Shown here piece by piece: positions 46,902-55,400 of a stretch of DNA of 64,000 bases. The stretch lies in contig NZ_JAMTCQ010000011.1 of assembly GCF_024171895.1 (NCBI RefSeq), positions 1 through 64,000 on the forward strand, written 5' to 3'. Made by a program: the position numbers and the translations under genes. The notes below the pieces were generated by a model. The model was not told the origin of the DNA and made no database searches. It saw nothing but the letters and a program-made list of their open reading frames with translations. Each line of letters starts with the position of its first letter. Within the stretch, counting starts at the first letter, position 1. Source of the stretch: Prauserella halophila. GTDB taxonomy: Bacteria > Actinomycetota > Actinomycetes > Mycobacteriales > Pseudonocardiaceae.

Positions 46902-47513
46902 TCAGTTGTGCAGGGCGTCGATGCCGAGGACGAGCTTGACGCAGTGGGCCACGAGCCGGTCGCGGCCTACCTCGAGGGTTCCCTCGAGGTAGGCGGTGAA
47001 CAGGTTGGCGAGTCCGCCCACCAGTGCGGTGGCGGTCATCGCGCGATCCTCCTCGTCGGCGCCCGCGGAGAGCTCGTCCCGCACGAGTGCGGCGAACATC
47101 GGGATGCGCTGCACCCCGCTGCGGATCAGTGCGGGGTGGGACAGCGGTGCCAGCAGCAGTACGCGGCCTTTGCGGGGGTCGTCGATGATCAGCTCGACGA
47201 AGGCGGTGACCGCGGCCTTCGCCCTGCCAGGGCGATCCTCGGCGGGCGCGGCCGCCACGGCGTCGACGAGGACGCGGTGGGCTTCGGCGGCCAGCGCGTC
47301 GTAGACGGCGACGATGAGTTCGTCGCGGTCGGTGAAGTTCTCGTAGAAGTAGCGTTCGGTGAGCCTGCTGTGGCGGCAGACCGCGCGCACGCTGAGGGCG
47401 GCACCGTCGTCGGAGCCGAGCAGGGTCAGCCCGGAGTCGAGCAGCTGCCGCCTACGGGCGGCCTTGCGGTCGGCCAGCGTCGTCCCTGCCCAGGTGCGGC
47501 TTTCGGCAGTCAT
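46902..47513 (-). CDS. TetR-family transcriptional regulator
   Basis: A 203-residue TetR protein with HTH ALSVRAVCRHSRLTERYFYE followed by NFTDRDELIVAVYDAL; the C-terminal helices hold the ligand domain. The ATG at 47513 has gaggga upstream; the long in-frame extension to 47729 overlaps the divergent gene and is rejected. It faces the MpaB-type oxygenase gene across a long imperfect inverted repeat (47528-47589), its likely operator. Confidence 0.87.
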   Translation of the reverse strand: MTAESRTWAGTTLADRKAARRRQLLDSGLTLLGSDDGAALSVRAVCRHSRLTERYFYENFTDRDELIVAVYDALAAEAHRVLVDAVAAAPAEDRPGRAKAAVTAFVELIIDDPRKGRVLLLAPLSHPALIRSGVQRIPMFAALVRDELSAGADEEDRAMTATALVGGLANLFTAYLEGTLEVGRDRLVAHCVKLVLGIDALHN

Positions 47514-47527
47514 GTGCACGTCCCTCG

Positions 47528-47589
47528 ATTGACCACGAACGTTGTCGACCGTACCGTGAGCCACGAATGTGACAACGGCCGTGGTCAAT
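47528..47589. promoter_or_regulatory. Long inverted repeat, putative TetR operator
   Basis: Arms attgaccacgaacgttgtc (47528-47546) and 47571-47589 pair at 17 of 19 positions around a 24-base spacer, between the TetR and MpaB-type starts (47513 and 47602). Two mirror-image binding sites covering both promoters would fit. Its presence argues against the alternative GTG start at 47569 for the oxygenase. Confidence 0.65.
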
Positions 47590-47601
47590 TGGGAGTCGGC
47601 G

Positions 47602-48561
47602 ATGACACAGAGTTCGCGATCCGCAGGCAGCGGCCCCGAACCGCTCGGGCCCGACTCTCTCACCTGGCGCATCTTCGGCGACTGGCGGGGACTGCTCATC
47701 GCGCTGTGGGCGGGCAGCATGCAGAACATGCACCCCGAACTCGGTGCCGGTGTCGAGGAGCACTCCCGGTTCTTCGACGAACGCTGGGAACGGCTGTTCC
47801 GCTCGCTGTACCCGATCGGCGGGGTGATCTACGACGGCCCGCGTGCCCACGCGACGGCACGCGAGGTGCGCGGCTATCACGACACGATCCACGGCACCGA
47901 CAAGTTCGGCCGCCGCTACCACGCCCTCAATCCCGGCACGTTCTACTGGGCGCACGCGACGTTCTTCGTCAGCACGCTGATCATCGCCGAGAACTTCATG
48001 GGCGGGCTCACCGAGCCGCAGCGGCGGCAGTTGTTCGACGAGCACAAGCGCTGGTACCGGATGTACGGCATGTCCCTGCGGCCGGTGCCGGACACGTGGG
48101 AGGACTTCCAGGAGTACTGGGACCGCACGTGCCGCGAGGTGCTCGAGGACAACAAGGCCACCCGCGACGTCCTCGACCTCTCCCGGATCGGCAGGCCGCC
48201 GTTGCTGAGGTGGTTGCCGAGTCCGCTGTGGACACTCGTGCGGCCGCTGGTGCACCGGAGTTTCGTATGGCTCACGGTCGGCATGTACGACGCGGCGGTG
48301 CGCGAGCGGCTCGGCTACTCGTGGTCGCCGCGCGACGAGCGGCTGCACCGGCTGGTGGGCACAGCGATCGGGTTCGCGTTCCGCCTCGTACCCTGGCAGC
48401 GGCGGTACCATCCGAGAGCGAGGGCGGGCTGGCGGCGCGCGCTCGGCCTGGACCCGGCGGGAACCCCGGCCGTCGAAACACCGCCCCGGAACCTCCCGCC
48501 CGAGACCGAGCGCTCCCGGCCCGTCCACTACGTGCCCGCCGAACACCGGCCCACGGGCTGA
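47602..48561 (+). CDS. MpaB-type (DUF2236) oxygenase
   Basis: A 319-residue protein of the DUF2236/oxygenase MpaB family (also latex-clearing-protein-like), all-helical and haem-dependent in characterised members. Visible blocks: SMQNMHPELGAGVEEHSRFF with a conserved His, GYHDTIHGTDKFGRRYHALN, WAHATFFVSTLIIAENFMGG (His that could ligate haem) and WYRMYGMSLRPVPDTW. Family members act in polyketide oxidation, rubber cleavage or unknown oxidations. The ATG at 47602 follows gggag. Controlled, by position, by the divergent TetR protein. Confidence 0.83.
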   Translation: MTQSSRSAGSGPEPLGPDSLTWRIFGDWRGLLIALWAGSMQNMHPELGAGVEEHSRFFDERWERLFRSLYPIGGVIYDGPRAHATAREVRGYHDTIHGTDKFGRRYHALNPGTFYWAHATFFVSTLIIAENFMGGLTEPQRRQLFDEHKRWYRMYGMSLRPVPDTWEDFQEYWDRTCREVLEDNKATRDVLDLSRIGRPPLLRWLPSPLWTLVRPLVHRSFVWLTVGMYDAAVRERLGYSWSPRDERLHRLVGTAIGFAFRLVPWQRRYHPRARAGWRRALGLDPAGTPAVETPPRNLPPETERSRPVHYVPAEHRPTG

Positions 48562-48655
48562 TCGGCGACCGGCCCGAACCCGACCGCGGCAGGCAAGACA
48601 GCGGAACCCGGGACAGCGGCATTCCGACGACAGCGCAGTTGAAGGAGAGTGCGAC

Positions 48656-49675
48656 GTGAAGCTCGGTTACCACCTCGGCTACTGGTCGTCCGGTCCCCCG
48701 GACGGCGCGCTCGAGGCGATCACGACGGCCGAAGAGCTCGGGTTCGACTCGGTGTGGACGGCCGAGGGCTACGGGTCCGACGCGCTGACCCCGCTCGCCT
48801 GGTGGGGATCGGCGACCTCCCGCGTCACGCTCGGCACCGACATCGTCCAGATGTCGGCGCGCACGCCGACCGCCACGGCGATGGCCGCGCTCACCCTGGA
48901 TCACCTCTCGGGCGGGCGGTTCGTCCTCGGGATCGGCGCGTCCGGCCCGCAGGTCGTCGAAGGCTGGTACGGCCAGCCGTACCCGAAACCCCTCGCCAGG
49001 ACCCGCGAATACGTCGACATCGTGCGCCGGGTCGTCGCCCGCGAGGCGCCCGTGACCTACGACGGCAGGCAGTACCAATTGCCGTTGCAGGGCGGCACCG
49101 GTCTGGGCAAACCACTCAAATCCACGGTGCATCCGCTGCGGCCGCGCATCCCGATCCACCTCGCCGCCGAGGGGCCGAAGAACGTGGCCCTGTCGGCGGA
49201 GATCTGCGACGGCTGGCTGCCGCTGTTCTTCTCGCCGAAAACCGACGCGTTCTACCGCGCGGCCCTCGACGAGGGCTTCGCCGCCCGCGGCGGGCGGCCG
49301 GACGAGTTCGAGGTCGCCGCGTCGGTCCCGGTGATCGTGCACGACGACGTCGAAACCGCGGCGGCGATGATCAAGCCGTCGCTGGCGCTCTACATCGGCG
49401 GCATGGGCGCGAAGGAGGCCAACTTCCACCACGACGTGTTCGCGCGCATGGGCTACGCCCACGTCGCCGACGAGGTCCAGGAGCTGTACCTCGCGGGCCG
49501 CAAGGAGGAGGCCACCGCGGCGATCCCGACGGCACTGGTCGAGGACACGTCACTGATCGGCCCGCCCGCGAAGATCTGCGACGAGCTGCAGGCGTGGGAG
49601 GAGACGGTCGTGACCACGCTGCTCGTGCGCGGGGACGCCGCGATGCTGCGCCGCGTGGCCGACGCACTGTCCTGA
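48656..49675 (+). CDS. Luciferase-like F420-dependent oxidoreductase
   Basis: A 339-residue TIM-barrel of the bacterial luciferase-like monooxygenase family, F420-type branch (LGYHLGYWSSGPPDGAL, ITTAEELGFDSVWTAEGYGS, SVHPLRPRIPIHLAAEGPKN region). Actinobacterial members reduce or oxidise substrates with cofactor F420; several act on lipids or xenobiotics. The GTG at 48656 follows gaaggagag. About 95 bases after the MpaB-type gene, same strand, so possibly one transcript. Substrate unknown. Confidence 0.85.
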   Translation: MKLGYHLGYWSSGPPDGALEAITTAEELGFDSVWTAEGYGSDALTPLAWWGSATSRVTLGTDIVQMSARTPTATAMAALTLDHLSGGRFVLGIGASGPQVVEGWYGQPYPKPLARTREYVDIVRRVVAREAPVTYDGRQYQLPLQGGTGLGKPLKSTVHPLRPRIPIHLAAEGPKNVALSAEICDGWLPLFFSPKTDAFYRAALDEGFAARGGRPDEFEVAASVPVIVHDDVETAAAMIKPSLALYIGGMGAKEANFHHDVFARMGYAHVADEVQELYLAGRKEEATAAIPTALVEDTSLIGPPAKICDELQAWEETVVTTLLVRGDAAMLRRVADALS

Positions 49676-49751
49676 CCCGCCGGGGCCGCATTCGGGTGCC
49701 GCGGCGGGGGTGACACGATTCCTCTTCCACTCACCTTGTTCGAGGAGGAGC

Positions 49752-51092
49752 ATGTCGGCACTGGGGACCAGGACTCGTCTCGGGTACTCGCTCGGGTCGT
49801 TCGCCACGGGTGCGTTCGGGACGGTGCCGGGTCTGCTGCTGCTGCCGTATCTCACCGACACGATGGCGGTGCCGGCCGCGCTGGCGGGGGCGATCGTGCT
49901 GCTGCCGAAGGCGTGGGACGTGCTGTTCAACCCCGTTGCGGGGCGCATCTCCGACAACGCCCTGCGCACGCACGGCAGCCGCAGGCCGTTCCTGCTCGTC
50001 GGCGGGCTGGTTCTGGCCGCGTGTTTCGCCGCGCTGTTCGCCGGTCCCGGACTGGGGTCGACGGCGGCGGACGCCGGCTACGTCGTGGTCGTGTTCTTCG
50101 TGTGCGCCACGGCGTTCGCGTTCTTCCAGGTGCCGTTCAACGCCCTGCCTGCGGAGCTGACCGAGGACTACGACGAGCGCACCCGGCTGACGACCTGGCG
50201 CATCGGCGTGCTGGCGCTGGCGATCCTCGTCTCCGGTGCGGTCGCACCGGCCATCGCGAGCGGGCTCGGCGGCACCCACGGGTATCGCGTGATGGGCGTG
50301 TTCGTCGGCGTGCTCATCGCGCTCGGCGCGGTCGCCGTCCACGCGGGCACGCGCGGTGCGCCCGTCGGCAGGCTGCGGGAGCCCACGCCGGGATGGCGCG
50401 AGCTGCTGGCCACCATGCGGGCCTGGCGCGCGTTCCGCTGGCTGCTGGCCGTCTACTTCCTCCAGGCGCTCGGCGTGGCCACACTGCTGGCCGGCGTCAA
50501 CTACGTCGCGCGGTACGTACTCGGCGATCCCGGCCTGCAGTCGCTGCTCTTCGCCGGGTTCGTCGGCCCGGCGCTGCTGGTCATGCCCGTGTGGGACCGC
50601 ATCAGCCGCCGTGGCGGCAAACTCGCCGGATTCCGGGTCTCGTCGGTGCTGCTGGCCGCGGCGCTCGGTGCTCTCGCCCTCTCCCCGGTGCTGGCGACCC
50701 CCGTGGTGTTCGTCTTCGTCGCGGTCGCCGGCGTCGGCTATGCCGGTATCCAGGTGTTCCCGCTGGCGATCCTGCCGGACCTGATCTCCGCGGAGGAGGA
50801 ACGCACCGGTGCGACGCGCGCCGGGATCACCGCCGGGGTGTGGACCGCAGCCGAAACGCTCGGCCTCGCCGTCGGCCCCGGCGTGTTCGGACTCGTGCTG
50901 GCGCTCGGCGGATACGTCTCGAGCGCGGACTCGGTGGCCGCCCAGCCCGAGAGCGCGATCACGGCGATCACACTCGGGTTCTCCGCGCTGCCCGCCGTCG
51001 TGGTCGCGCTGGCGCTGCCGTTGCTGCGGCGCAGTGTGCTGGGCGACCGGCGGCCGGAAGCCGGCGCCACGAGCGGGGGAGGCGGCGCGTGA
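49752..51092 (+). CDS. MFS transporter (GPH/MelB-like)
   Basis: A 446-residue transporter with twelve membrane segments. It has glycoside-pentoside-hexuronide features: TRLGYSLGSFATGAFGTVPG at the start, LLPKAWDVLFNPVAGRISDN (the conserved helix 2-loop motif with the cation-site Asp), GSRRPFLLVGG and FQVPFNALPAELTEDYDERT. GPH carriers move sugars or other solutes with Na+ or H+. The ATG at 49752 has gaggagg upstream; an ATG-like extension to 49710 is rejected. Follows the luciferase-like gene. Confidence 0.86.
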   Translation: MSALGTRTRLGYSLGSFATGAFGTVPGLLLLPYLTDTMAVPAALAGAIVLLPKAWDVLFNPVAGRISDNALRTHGSRRPFLLVGGLVLAACFAALFAGPGLGSTAADAGYVVVVFFVCATAFAFFQVPFNALPAELTEDYDERTRLTTWRIGVLALAILVSGAVAPAIASGLGGTHGYRVMGVFVGVLIALGAVAVHAGTRGAPVGRLREPTPGWRELLATMRAWRAFRWLLAVYFLQALGVATLLAGVNYVARYVLGDPGLQSLLFAGFVGPALLVMPVWDRISRRGGKLAGFRVSSVLLAAALGALALSPVLATPVVFVFVAVAGVGYAGIQVFPLAILPDLISAEEERTGATRAGITAGVWTAAETLGLAVGPGVFGLVLALGGYVSSADSVAAQPESAITAITLGFSALPAVVVALALPLLRRSVLGDRRPEAGATSGGGGA

Positions 51093-51132
51093 CTCCGGCG
51101 TGAATTCCGGTGTGAATTCCGGTGTTTTCCGG

Positions 51133-51176
51133 CGTGACTCCCGGCACCGAGGACGTCCTCGGTGCCGGGAGTCACG
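51133..51176. terminator. 22-bp perfect palindrome between convergent units
   Basis: Arms 51133-51154 and 51155-51176 are fully complementary with no spacer, the longest perfect palindrome found in the window. It lies 40 bases after the MFS gene and 13 bases before the rpmE2 stop, so it can terminate both. Preceded by gtgaattccgg direct repeats (about 51098-51126). Confidence 0.85.
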
Positions 51177-51189
51177 GCTGCGGGAGGCT

Positions 51190-51453
51190 CTACCGTCCCC
51201 GCGCGGCCGGCGCGCTGCCGTAGCGACGGCGGAACTTCTCCACCTGCCCCGCGCTGTCCATGATCCGCTGCGTCCCTGTCCAGAAGGGATGCGAGGCGGA
51301 ACTGATGTCCACGGTCACCAGCGGGTAGGTGTCGCCGTCCTCCCACTCGGTCGTGCGGTCCGAAGTGGCCGTGGACCGCGTCAGGAACCGGTCACCGGTG
51401 TTGGCGTCGTGGAAGACGACCGGGTGGTAGTCGGGATGGATGTCGGGTTTCAT
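51190..51453 (-). CDS. rpmE2: Ribosomal protein L31 type B (zinc-free paralogue)
   Basis: An 87-residue L31 type B protein ([49 protein letters not shown]). The CxxC zinc motifs of the type A protein are absent, as expected for the paralogue that replaces it during zinc starvation and frees zinc. Its ATG overlaps the mrf stop (ATGA), so the two are coupled and share the zinc-responsive promoter. Confidence 0.93.
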   Translation of the reverse strand: MKPDIHPDYHPVVFHDANTGDRFLTRSTATSDRTTEWEDGDTYPLVTVDISSASHPFWTGTQRIMDSAGQVEKFRRRYGSAPAARGR

Positions 51454-52703
51454 CGTTCCTCCTGTCGGATCGTCGGACGGTCGCCGGCGCTCGTGGGTTC
51501 GGCGGCGGCGGTGTCGTCGCAGGGCTCGTCGTGGCCCGTGCCGAACGGGTCCGGGTAGCCGTGCCAGCGGTCCGGCCCCGCGGCGAGCTCGTCGTCGGTG
51601 AGTAGCGCCCGGCGCAGTTCGTGGTCGATCAGAAGCGGATCGGCCCGGTGGGAGAGCACGGCGAGTTCCTGGACCCGGTCGCCCCACACCGGGTCCCACC
51701 GGAGCGCGGCGAGCGTGCGGCGTTCGGGGGAGACGTCCTCCCACGCGGGCGCGTGGGGCGAGTCCAGCCAGCAGCCGGCGAGCCGGATTCCGAGGCCGCC
51801 TCCCGCGGATTCGAGCCACAGGTGATCGTCCGGCCTGCCGGCCAGCCACACGCGGCCGCGGGTGCGGACGACACCCTCGAGCAGCACGTCCAGCGCGTCG
51901 TGCAGGCGCTGCGGGTGGAACGGGCGCTGTGCGGTGAACATCGTGAGCGTGACGCCGCAGTCCGCCTCGAGCGGCGGCTGTCCGGTCACCAGTGGGTCGT
52001 GCGGATCGCGCGGCGTTCCCCGGTGACCGTCGCCGGGTACGGCGCCGAGCAGCCGGTCGGTGCCGGTGCCGCACAGGTCCAACAGGGCGGCGCGGGGTGC
52101 CAGCCGCTGCAGGACCGCGCCGGTGCGCGCCGCGGTCCAGGCGTCGGGCGCCTCGCCTGCCAGCACGAGGACGTCGGCGAACTCCGCCTGGGCCACCGCC
52201 GCCTGGGCCAGGGTGCGGTCGTCGCCGGGCCCGGCGTGCAGACCGGCCTCGGCGAGTGGCGTATCGCCGGTGGCCGCCGCGAGCCAGGACGCCTGGTCGA
52301 CGACCGTGACCACGGCCTCCACCGCGACGTCCTCGGTCACGGGTGTGTCGTCGACGAGGGCGGTGTGCAGTTCGTGGCACACGAGCTCGGGCTCCAAGGC
52401 CTCGTCCAGTTGCACGACGATGCGCTCGACCTCGGGCCGGCGGGACAGCCCGCGCAGCAGCGGCAGCAGGTCCCGCCGGAGGGTGCAGGACACGCAGCCG
52501 TGGTCGAGCGCCACGGTCTCGATGCGTTCTGCCGAGCCGAGGCGGACGCGGCGCCGGATGATGCCGTCGTCGGCGTGGCGCAGGTCGTGGTGGACGAGCG
52601 CAGTGGCCGGCGTGCCTGCGGTGAGCCGGTCGGCGAGTAGCCGGACCGGTGGCTCGCCGAGACCGGCGAGCAGAACCAGGGGTGTGCGGTGCGGGGCGAA
52701 CAT
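51450..52703 (-). CDS. mrf: Mrf-like (CobW-family) ribosome hibernation factor-recruiting protein
   Basis: A 417-residue CobW/YciC-family protein resembling Mrf, which in mycobacteria recruits the hibernation factor (protein Y) to zinc-free ribosomes. Visible: [20 protein letters not shown] with the CxxC-type metal motif, [40 protein letters not shown] and a C-terminal [18 protein letters not shown]. The usual N-terminal P-loop is degenerate: [19 protein letters not shown] lacks GxxGxGK(S/T), so GTPase activity is doubtful. The gene starts 50 bases from rpmB2 across a Zur-type box. The hibernation factor itself is not in the window. Confidence 0.87.
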   Translation of the reverse strand: MFAPHRTPLVLLAGLGEPPVRLLADRLTAGTPATALVHHDLRHADDGIIRRRVRLGSAERIETVALDHGCVSCTLRRDLLPLLRGLSRRPEVERIVVQLDEALEPELVCHELHTALVDDTPVTEDVAVEAVVTVVDQASWLAAATGDTPLAEAGLHAGPGDDRTLAQAAVAQAEFADVLVLAGEAPDAWTAARTGAVLQRLAPRAALLDLCGTGTDRLLGAVPGDGHRGTPRDPHDPLVTGQPPLEADCGVTLTMFTAQRPFHPQRLHDALDVLLEGVVRTRGRVWLAGRPDDHLWLESAGGGLGIRLAGCWLDSPHAPAWEDVSPERRTLAALRWDPVWGDRVQELAVLSHRADPLLIDHELRRALLTDDELAAGPDRWHGYPDPFGTGHDEPCDDTAAAEPTSAGDRPTIRQEER

Positions 52704-52713
52704 GTCGTACAGT

Positions 52714-52737
52714 GTAAATGAAAACGATTGTCAATAC
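52714..52737. promoter_or_regulatory. Zur-box-like operator between mrf and rpmB2
   Basis: AT-rich near-palindrome with core tgaaaacgattgtca, very like actinobacterial Zur boxes (TGAAAAtGATTnTCA type). It sits centrally in the 50-base divergent gap, where it can repress both arms when zinc is plentiful. Binding by Zur is inferred from similarity and from the content of both operons. Confidence 0.8.
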
Positions 52738-52753
52738 CAACAAGGGAGGGTCG

Positions 52754-52990
52754 ATGTCGGCGATCTGCCAGGTCACCGGCCGCGCACCGGGCTACGGCAC
52801 GCAGGTCTCGCACTCGCACCGGCGCACGGCGCGCCGCTGGGAACCGAACATCCAGCGCCGCCGCTACTGGGTTCCGGGTGAGAACCGCTGGGTGACACTG
52901 CGGGTCTCGGTCAAGGGCATGAAGACGATCGACAAGCGCGGGATCGACGCCGTCGTGGCGGACCTGCGCGCGCGAGGGGTGACGCTCTGA
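52754..52990 (+). CDS. rpmB2: Ribosomal protein L28, zinc-free paralogue
   Basis: A 78-residue L28 ([24 protein letters not shown] region) with only one Cys of the zinc-binding set remaining, so it should not bind zinc. ATG at 52754 behind gggaggg. First gene of the right arm of the zinc-limitation operon; ends overlapping the rpmG2 ATG (TGATG). Confidence 0.92.
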   Translation: MSAICQVTGRAPGYGTQVSHSHRRTARRWEPNIQRRRYWVPGENRWVTLRVSVKGMKTIDKRGIDAVVADLRARGVTL

Positions 52991-53157
52991 TGGCGAGCAC
53001 CACCGATGTGCGCCCGATCGTCAAGCTGCGCTCCACGGCGGGCACCGGCTACACGTACGTCACCCGCAAGAACCGGCGCAACGATCCCGACCGCCTGGTG
53101 CTGCGCAAGTACGACCCGGTGATGCGCGGGCACGTCGAGTTCCGGGAGGAGCGCTGA
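52990..53157 (+). CDS. rpmG2: Ribosomal protein L33, zinc-free paralogue
   Basis: A 55-residue L33 ([20 protein letters not shown], then [19 protein letters not shown]) with no Cys, hence the zinc-independent form. It overlaps the rpmB2 stop by one base. Confidence 0.93.
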   Translation: MASTTDVRPIVKLRSTAGTGYTYVTRKNRRNDPDRLVLRKYDPVMRGHVEFREER

Positions 53158-53304
53158 CGAGTGACCATCGCGGAGCCCTCTACTCGTCGGCGCGACCGGG
53201 TGCGGGTGTCCCGCAAGACGCAGAGGAGCGCTGATGAGTGACCATCGCGGCATTTCCTGCTCGTCGGCGCGACCGGGTGCGGGTGTCCCGCAACGACACA
53301 GACC
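53146..53304 (+). repeat. Tandem duplication of about 75 bases downstream of rpmG2
   Basis: Two imperfect copies, each starting at gaggagcgctga(c/t)gagtgaccatcgcgg and running through ctcgtcggcgcgaccgggtg and gcgggtgtcccgcaa; the first copy includes the 3' end of rpmG2. Copies start near 53146 and 53223. The duplication occupies the place where rpsN2 should lie. Confidence 0.8.
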
Positions 53305-53363
53305 GGGCGCGGGAGATGGCACACCGGGGCGAACTGCCCGGCGTGAGCACGTCCGGCTGGTAG
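53238..53363 (+). pseudogene. rpsN2: rpsN2 (S14) remnant: only the C-terminus left
   Basis: In zinc-free ribosomal operons of this type the order is rpmB2-rpmG2-rpsN2-rpsR2. At the rpsN2 position only a short frame survives (GTG 53238 to TAG 53363). It ends [17 protein letters not shown], which matches the S14 C-terminus (REMAHRGELPGVTKSSW); everything before REMAH is unrelated, repeat-derived sequence. The rRNA-binding body of S14 is gone, so the product cannot replace S14. Whether this 41-residue peptide is translated is unknown. Confidence 0.75.
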
Positions 53364-53373
53364 GAGGAGATCG

Positions 53374-53601
53374 GTGAAGCCCGCACCGCAGAAGCGTAGG
53401 CGGAATCTGCTGCGTGCCGAAGGCGTCGAGTACGTCGACTGGAAGGACACCGCGCTGCTGCGGAAGTTCCTGTCCGACCGCGGCAAGATCCGCGCCCGCC
53501 GGATCACCGGCCTGACCCCGGCGGAGCAGAAGGACGTGGCCCGGGCGATCAAGAACGCCCGCGAGATGGCACTGCTGCCGTACCCGGTCAAGAAGGGCTG
53601 A
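53374..53601 (+). CDS. rpsR2: Ribosomal protein S18, zinc-free paralogue
   Basis: A 75-residue S18 ([60 protein letters not shown]) with no Cys, the zinc-independent form. GTG at 53374 with aggagg 7 bases upstream. Last gene of the right arm, followed by a perfect hairpin. Confidence 0.93.
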   Translation: MKPAPQKRRRNLLRAEGVEYVDWKDTALLRKFLSDRGKIRARRITGLTPAEQKDVARAIKNAREMALLPYPVKKG

Positions 53602-53604
53602 GGA

Positions 53605-53654
53605 AGGGTGGCACGTTCCGGTGCCGAGCGCGGCGGTCCGGAACGTGCCACCCT
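53605..53654 (+). terminator. 17-bp perfect hairpin after rpsR2
   Basis: Arms 53605-53621 and 53638-53654, 16-base loop, starting 3 bases after the rpsR2 stop and ending 6 bases before the ankyrin gene ATG. Confidence 0.8.
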
Positions 53655-53660
53655 GGCCGC

Positions 53661-54113
53661 ATGACGGAGCGGCATCCCGGCCCAGGGGCCGGCCGGATCG
53701 AGGCGGCCGGCGGGTCCCACACCGTCGGCACCGAGATCGACCCCGAACTGCTGGAACTCGCGACGCGGGTCTTCGACTTCGCCCGCCACGGCGACACCGA
53801 CACGCTGGCCGCCTACGTGGATGCCGGGGTTCCGGTGAACCTGTCCAACGACAGCGGCGACACGCTGGTGATGCTCGCCGCATACCACGGTCACGCCGGC
53901 ACCGTCACCGCGCTGCTGCGTCGCGGCGCCGACCCGGACCGGCTCAACGACCGGGGTCAGAGCCCCCTGGCAGGCGCCGTGTTCAAGGGCGAGGCGGACG
54001 TGGTGCGGGCGCTGCTCGACGGCGGAGCCGACCCGGAGGCCGGGCAACCGACCGCGGTGGAGACCGCGCGGACGTTCGGAGCAGAGGAACTGCTCACGTT
54101 GTTGAGGCCCTGA
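53661..54113 (+). CDS. Ankyrin-repeat protein
   Basis: A 150-residue protein with about three ankyrin repeats: DTDTLAAYVDAGVPVNLSND, GDTLVMLAAYHGHAGTVTAL LRRGADPD, then GQSPLAGAVFKGEADVVRAL LDGGADPE. Probably a cytoplasmic protein-binding module; partner unknown. Small ankyrin proteins of this kind often neighbour catalase genes elsewhere, but not here. No strong ribosome binding site is seen because the ATG abuts the rpsR2 terminator. Confidence 0.85.
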   Translation: MTERHPGPGAGRIEAAGGSHTVGTEIDPELLELATRVFDFARHGDTDTLAAYVDAGVPVNLSNDSGDTLVMLAAYHGHAGTVTALLRRGADPDRLNDRGQSPLAGAVFKGEADVVRALLDGGADPEAGQPTAVETARTFGAEELLTLLRP

Positions 54114-54152
54114 GCGCACGCGCCTGACAGGGCATGCGTCATGCTGACTGGC

Positions 54153-55400
54153 ATGGCGCAGGAGGAGCACTACCTGGTCGGACTCGACCTCACCGGGCGG
54201 CGCGTGGTCGTCGTGGGCGGCGGTACCGTCGCTCAGCGGCGGCTGCCACGGCTGGTCAAGGCCGGGGCCGTCATCGAACTCGTGTCCCCGGACACCACCC
54301 CGTCGGTCGGAGCAATGGCGGACGAGGGCGAGATCACCTGGACCCGGCGGGAGTACACCGACGGCGATCTCGCCGACGCCTGGTACGCCCTGGCGTGCAC
54401 GGACGACGCGGACGTCAACGCCGCCGTGTGCACCGAGGCCGACCGCAGGCGCACCTTCTGCGTCCGCGCCGATTCCGGGCCCGACGGCAGTGCCGTGACA
54501 CCGGCGGTGGGTGACAACGACGGCGTGCTCGTGGGCGTGCTGTCCGGCGGTGAACCGCAGCGTTCCGCCGTCGTGCGCGACAGCCTCCTGGACGCGCTGC
54601 ACTCCGGCGCCGCGGCGGATCCCGGTGCCGGGTACGGCCGGGACGCGGAGGCCGGCGACCGCCGCCCCGAAGCCGGGGTCGCGCTGGTCGGCGGCGGGCC
54701 CGGCGACGCCGAGCTGATCACCGTGCGCGGTCGCAGGCTGCTCGCGCGGGCCGATGTGGTCGTCGTCGACCGGCTCGCACCGCGCGAGCTGCTCGACGAA
54801 CTGCCCCCGCACGTCGAGGTGATCGACGCGGCGAAGATCCCGTACGGCCGCGCGGCCAGTCAGGACGTCATCAACAGCGCGCTGATCGACAACGCGAAGG
54901 CGGGCAGGTTCGTCGTCCGCCTCAAAGGCGGCGACCCGTACGTGTTCGGCCGCGGTTTCGAGGAGCTGCTCGCCTGTGCGGAGGCCGGCGTGGCCGTGTC
55001 GGTCGTGCCCGGCATCACCAGCGCGTTCGCCGTCCCGGCACTGGCCGACGTGCCGGTGACGCATCGCGGTGTCACCCACGAGGTGGTCGTCGTGTCCGGG
55101 CACGTGCCCCCGGACCACGAGACGTCGCTGACCGACTGGGACGCGCTCGGCCGCATGCGGGGCACGATCGTGCTGATGATGGGTGTCGAGCGGATCGACC
55201 GGTTCGCCGACACGCTGATGAGCGCGGGCAGGCCCGCCGACACGCCGGTCGCGATGATCCAGGACGGCGCGATGCGCACCCAGAAGGTGCTGCGCTCGAC
55301 GCTGAAGGAGGTCGGCGCCGATGCGGCCCGCGAGGGCATGCGCCCGCCCGCGGTGACGGTGATCGGCCCGGTCGTCGACCTCTTCGGCCGGGAGTCCTGA
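54153..55400 (+). CDS. cysG: Sirohaem synthase fusion (CysG-like)
   Basis: A 415-residue fusion. Residues 1-150 form the dehydrogenase/ferrochelatase part: LVGLDLTGRRVVVVGGGTVA is the NAD motif. Residues 175-415 form the uroporphyrinogen-III C-methyltransferase: VALVGGGPGDAELITVRGRR, VVVDRLAPRELL, VRLKGGDPYVFGRGFEEL and VPGITSAFAVPAL. It methylates uroporphyrinogen III to precorrin-2, oxidises it and inserts iron, giving sirohaem for sulfite/nitrite reductases; precorrin-2 also feeds cobalamin, whose lower ligand is made by bluB in this window. ATG at 54153; an ATG at 54141 is in frame. Confidence 0.9.
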   Translation: MAQEEHYLVGLDLTGRRVVVVGGGTVAQRRLPRLVKAGAVIELVSPDTTPSVGAMADEGEITWTRREYTDGDLADAWYALACTDDADVNAAVCTEADRRRTFCVRADSGPDGSAVTPAVGDNDGVLVGVLSGGEPQRSAVVRDSLLDALHSGAAADPGAGYGRDAEAGDRRPEAGVALVGGGPGDAELITVRGRRLLARADVVVVDRLAPRELLDELPPHVEVIDAAKIPYGRAASQDVINSALIDNAKAGRFVVRLKGGDPYVFGRGFEELLACAEAGVAVSVVPGITSAFAVPALADVPVTHRGVTHEVVVVSGHVPPDHETSLTDWDALGRMRGTIVLMMGVERIDRFADTLMSAGRPADTPVAMIQDGAMRTQKVLRSTLKEVGADAAREGMRPPAVTVIGPVVDLFGRES

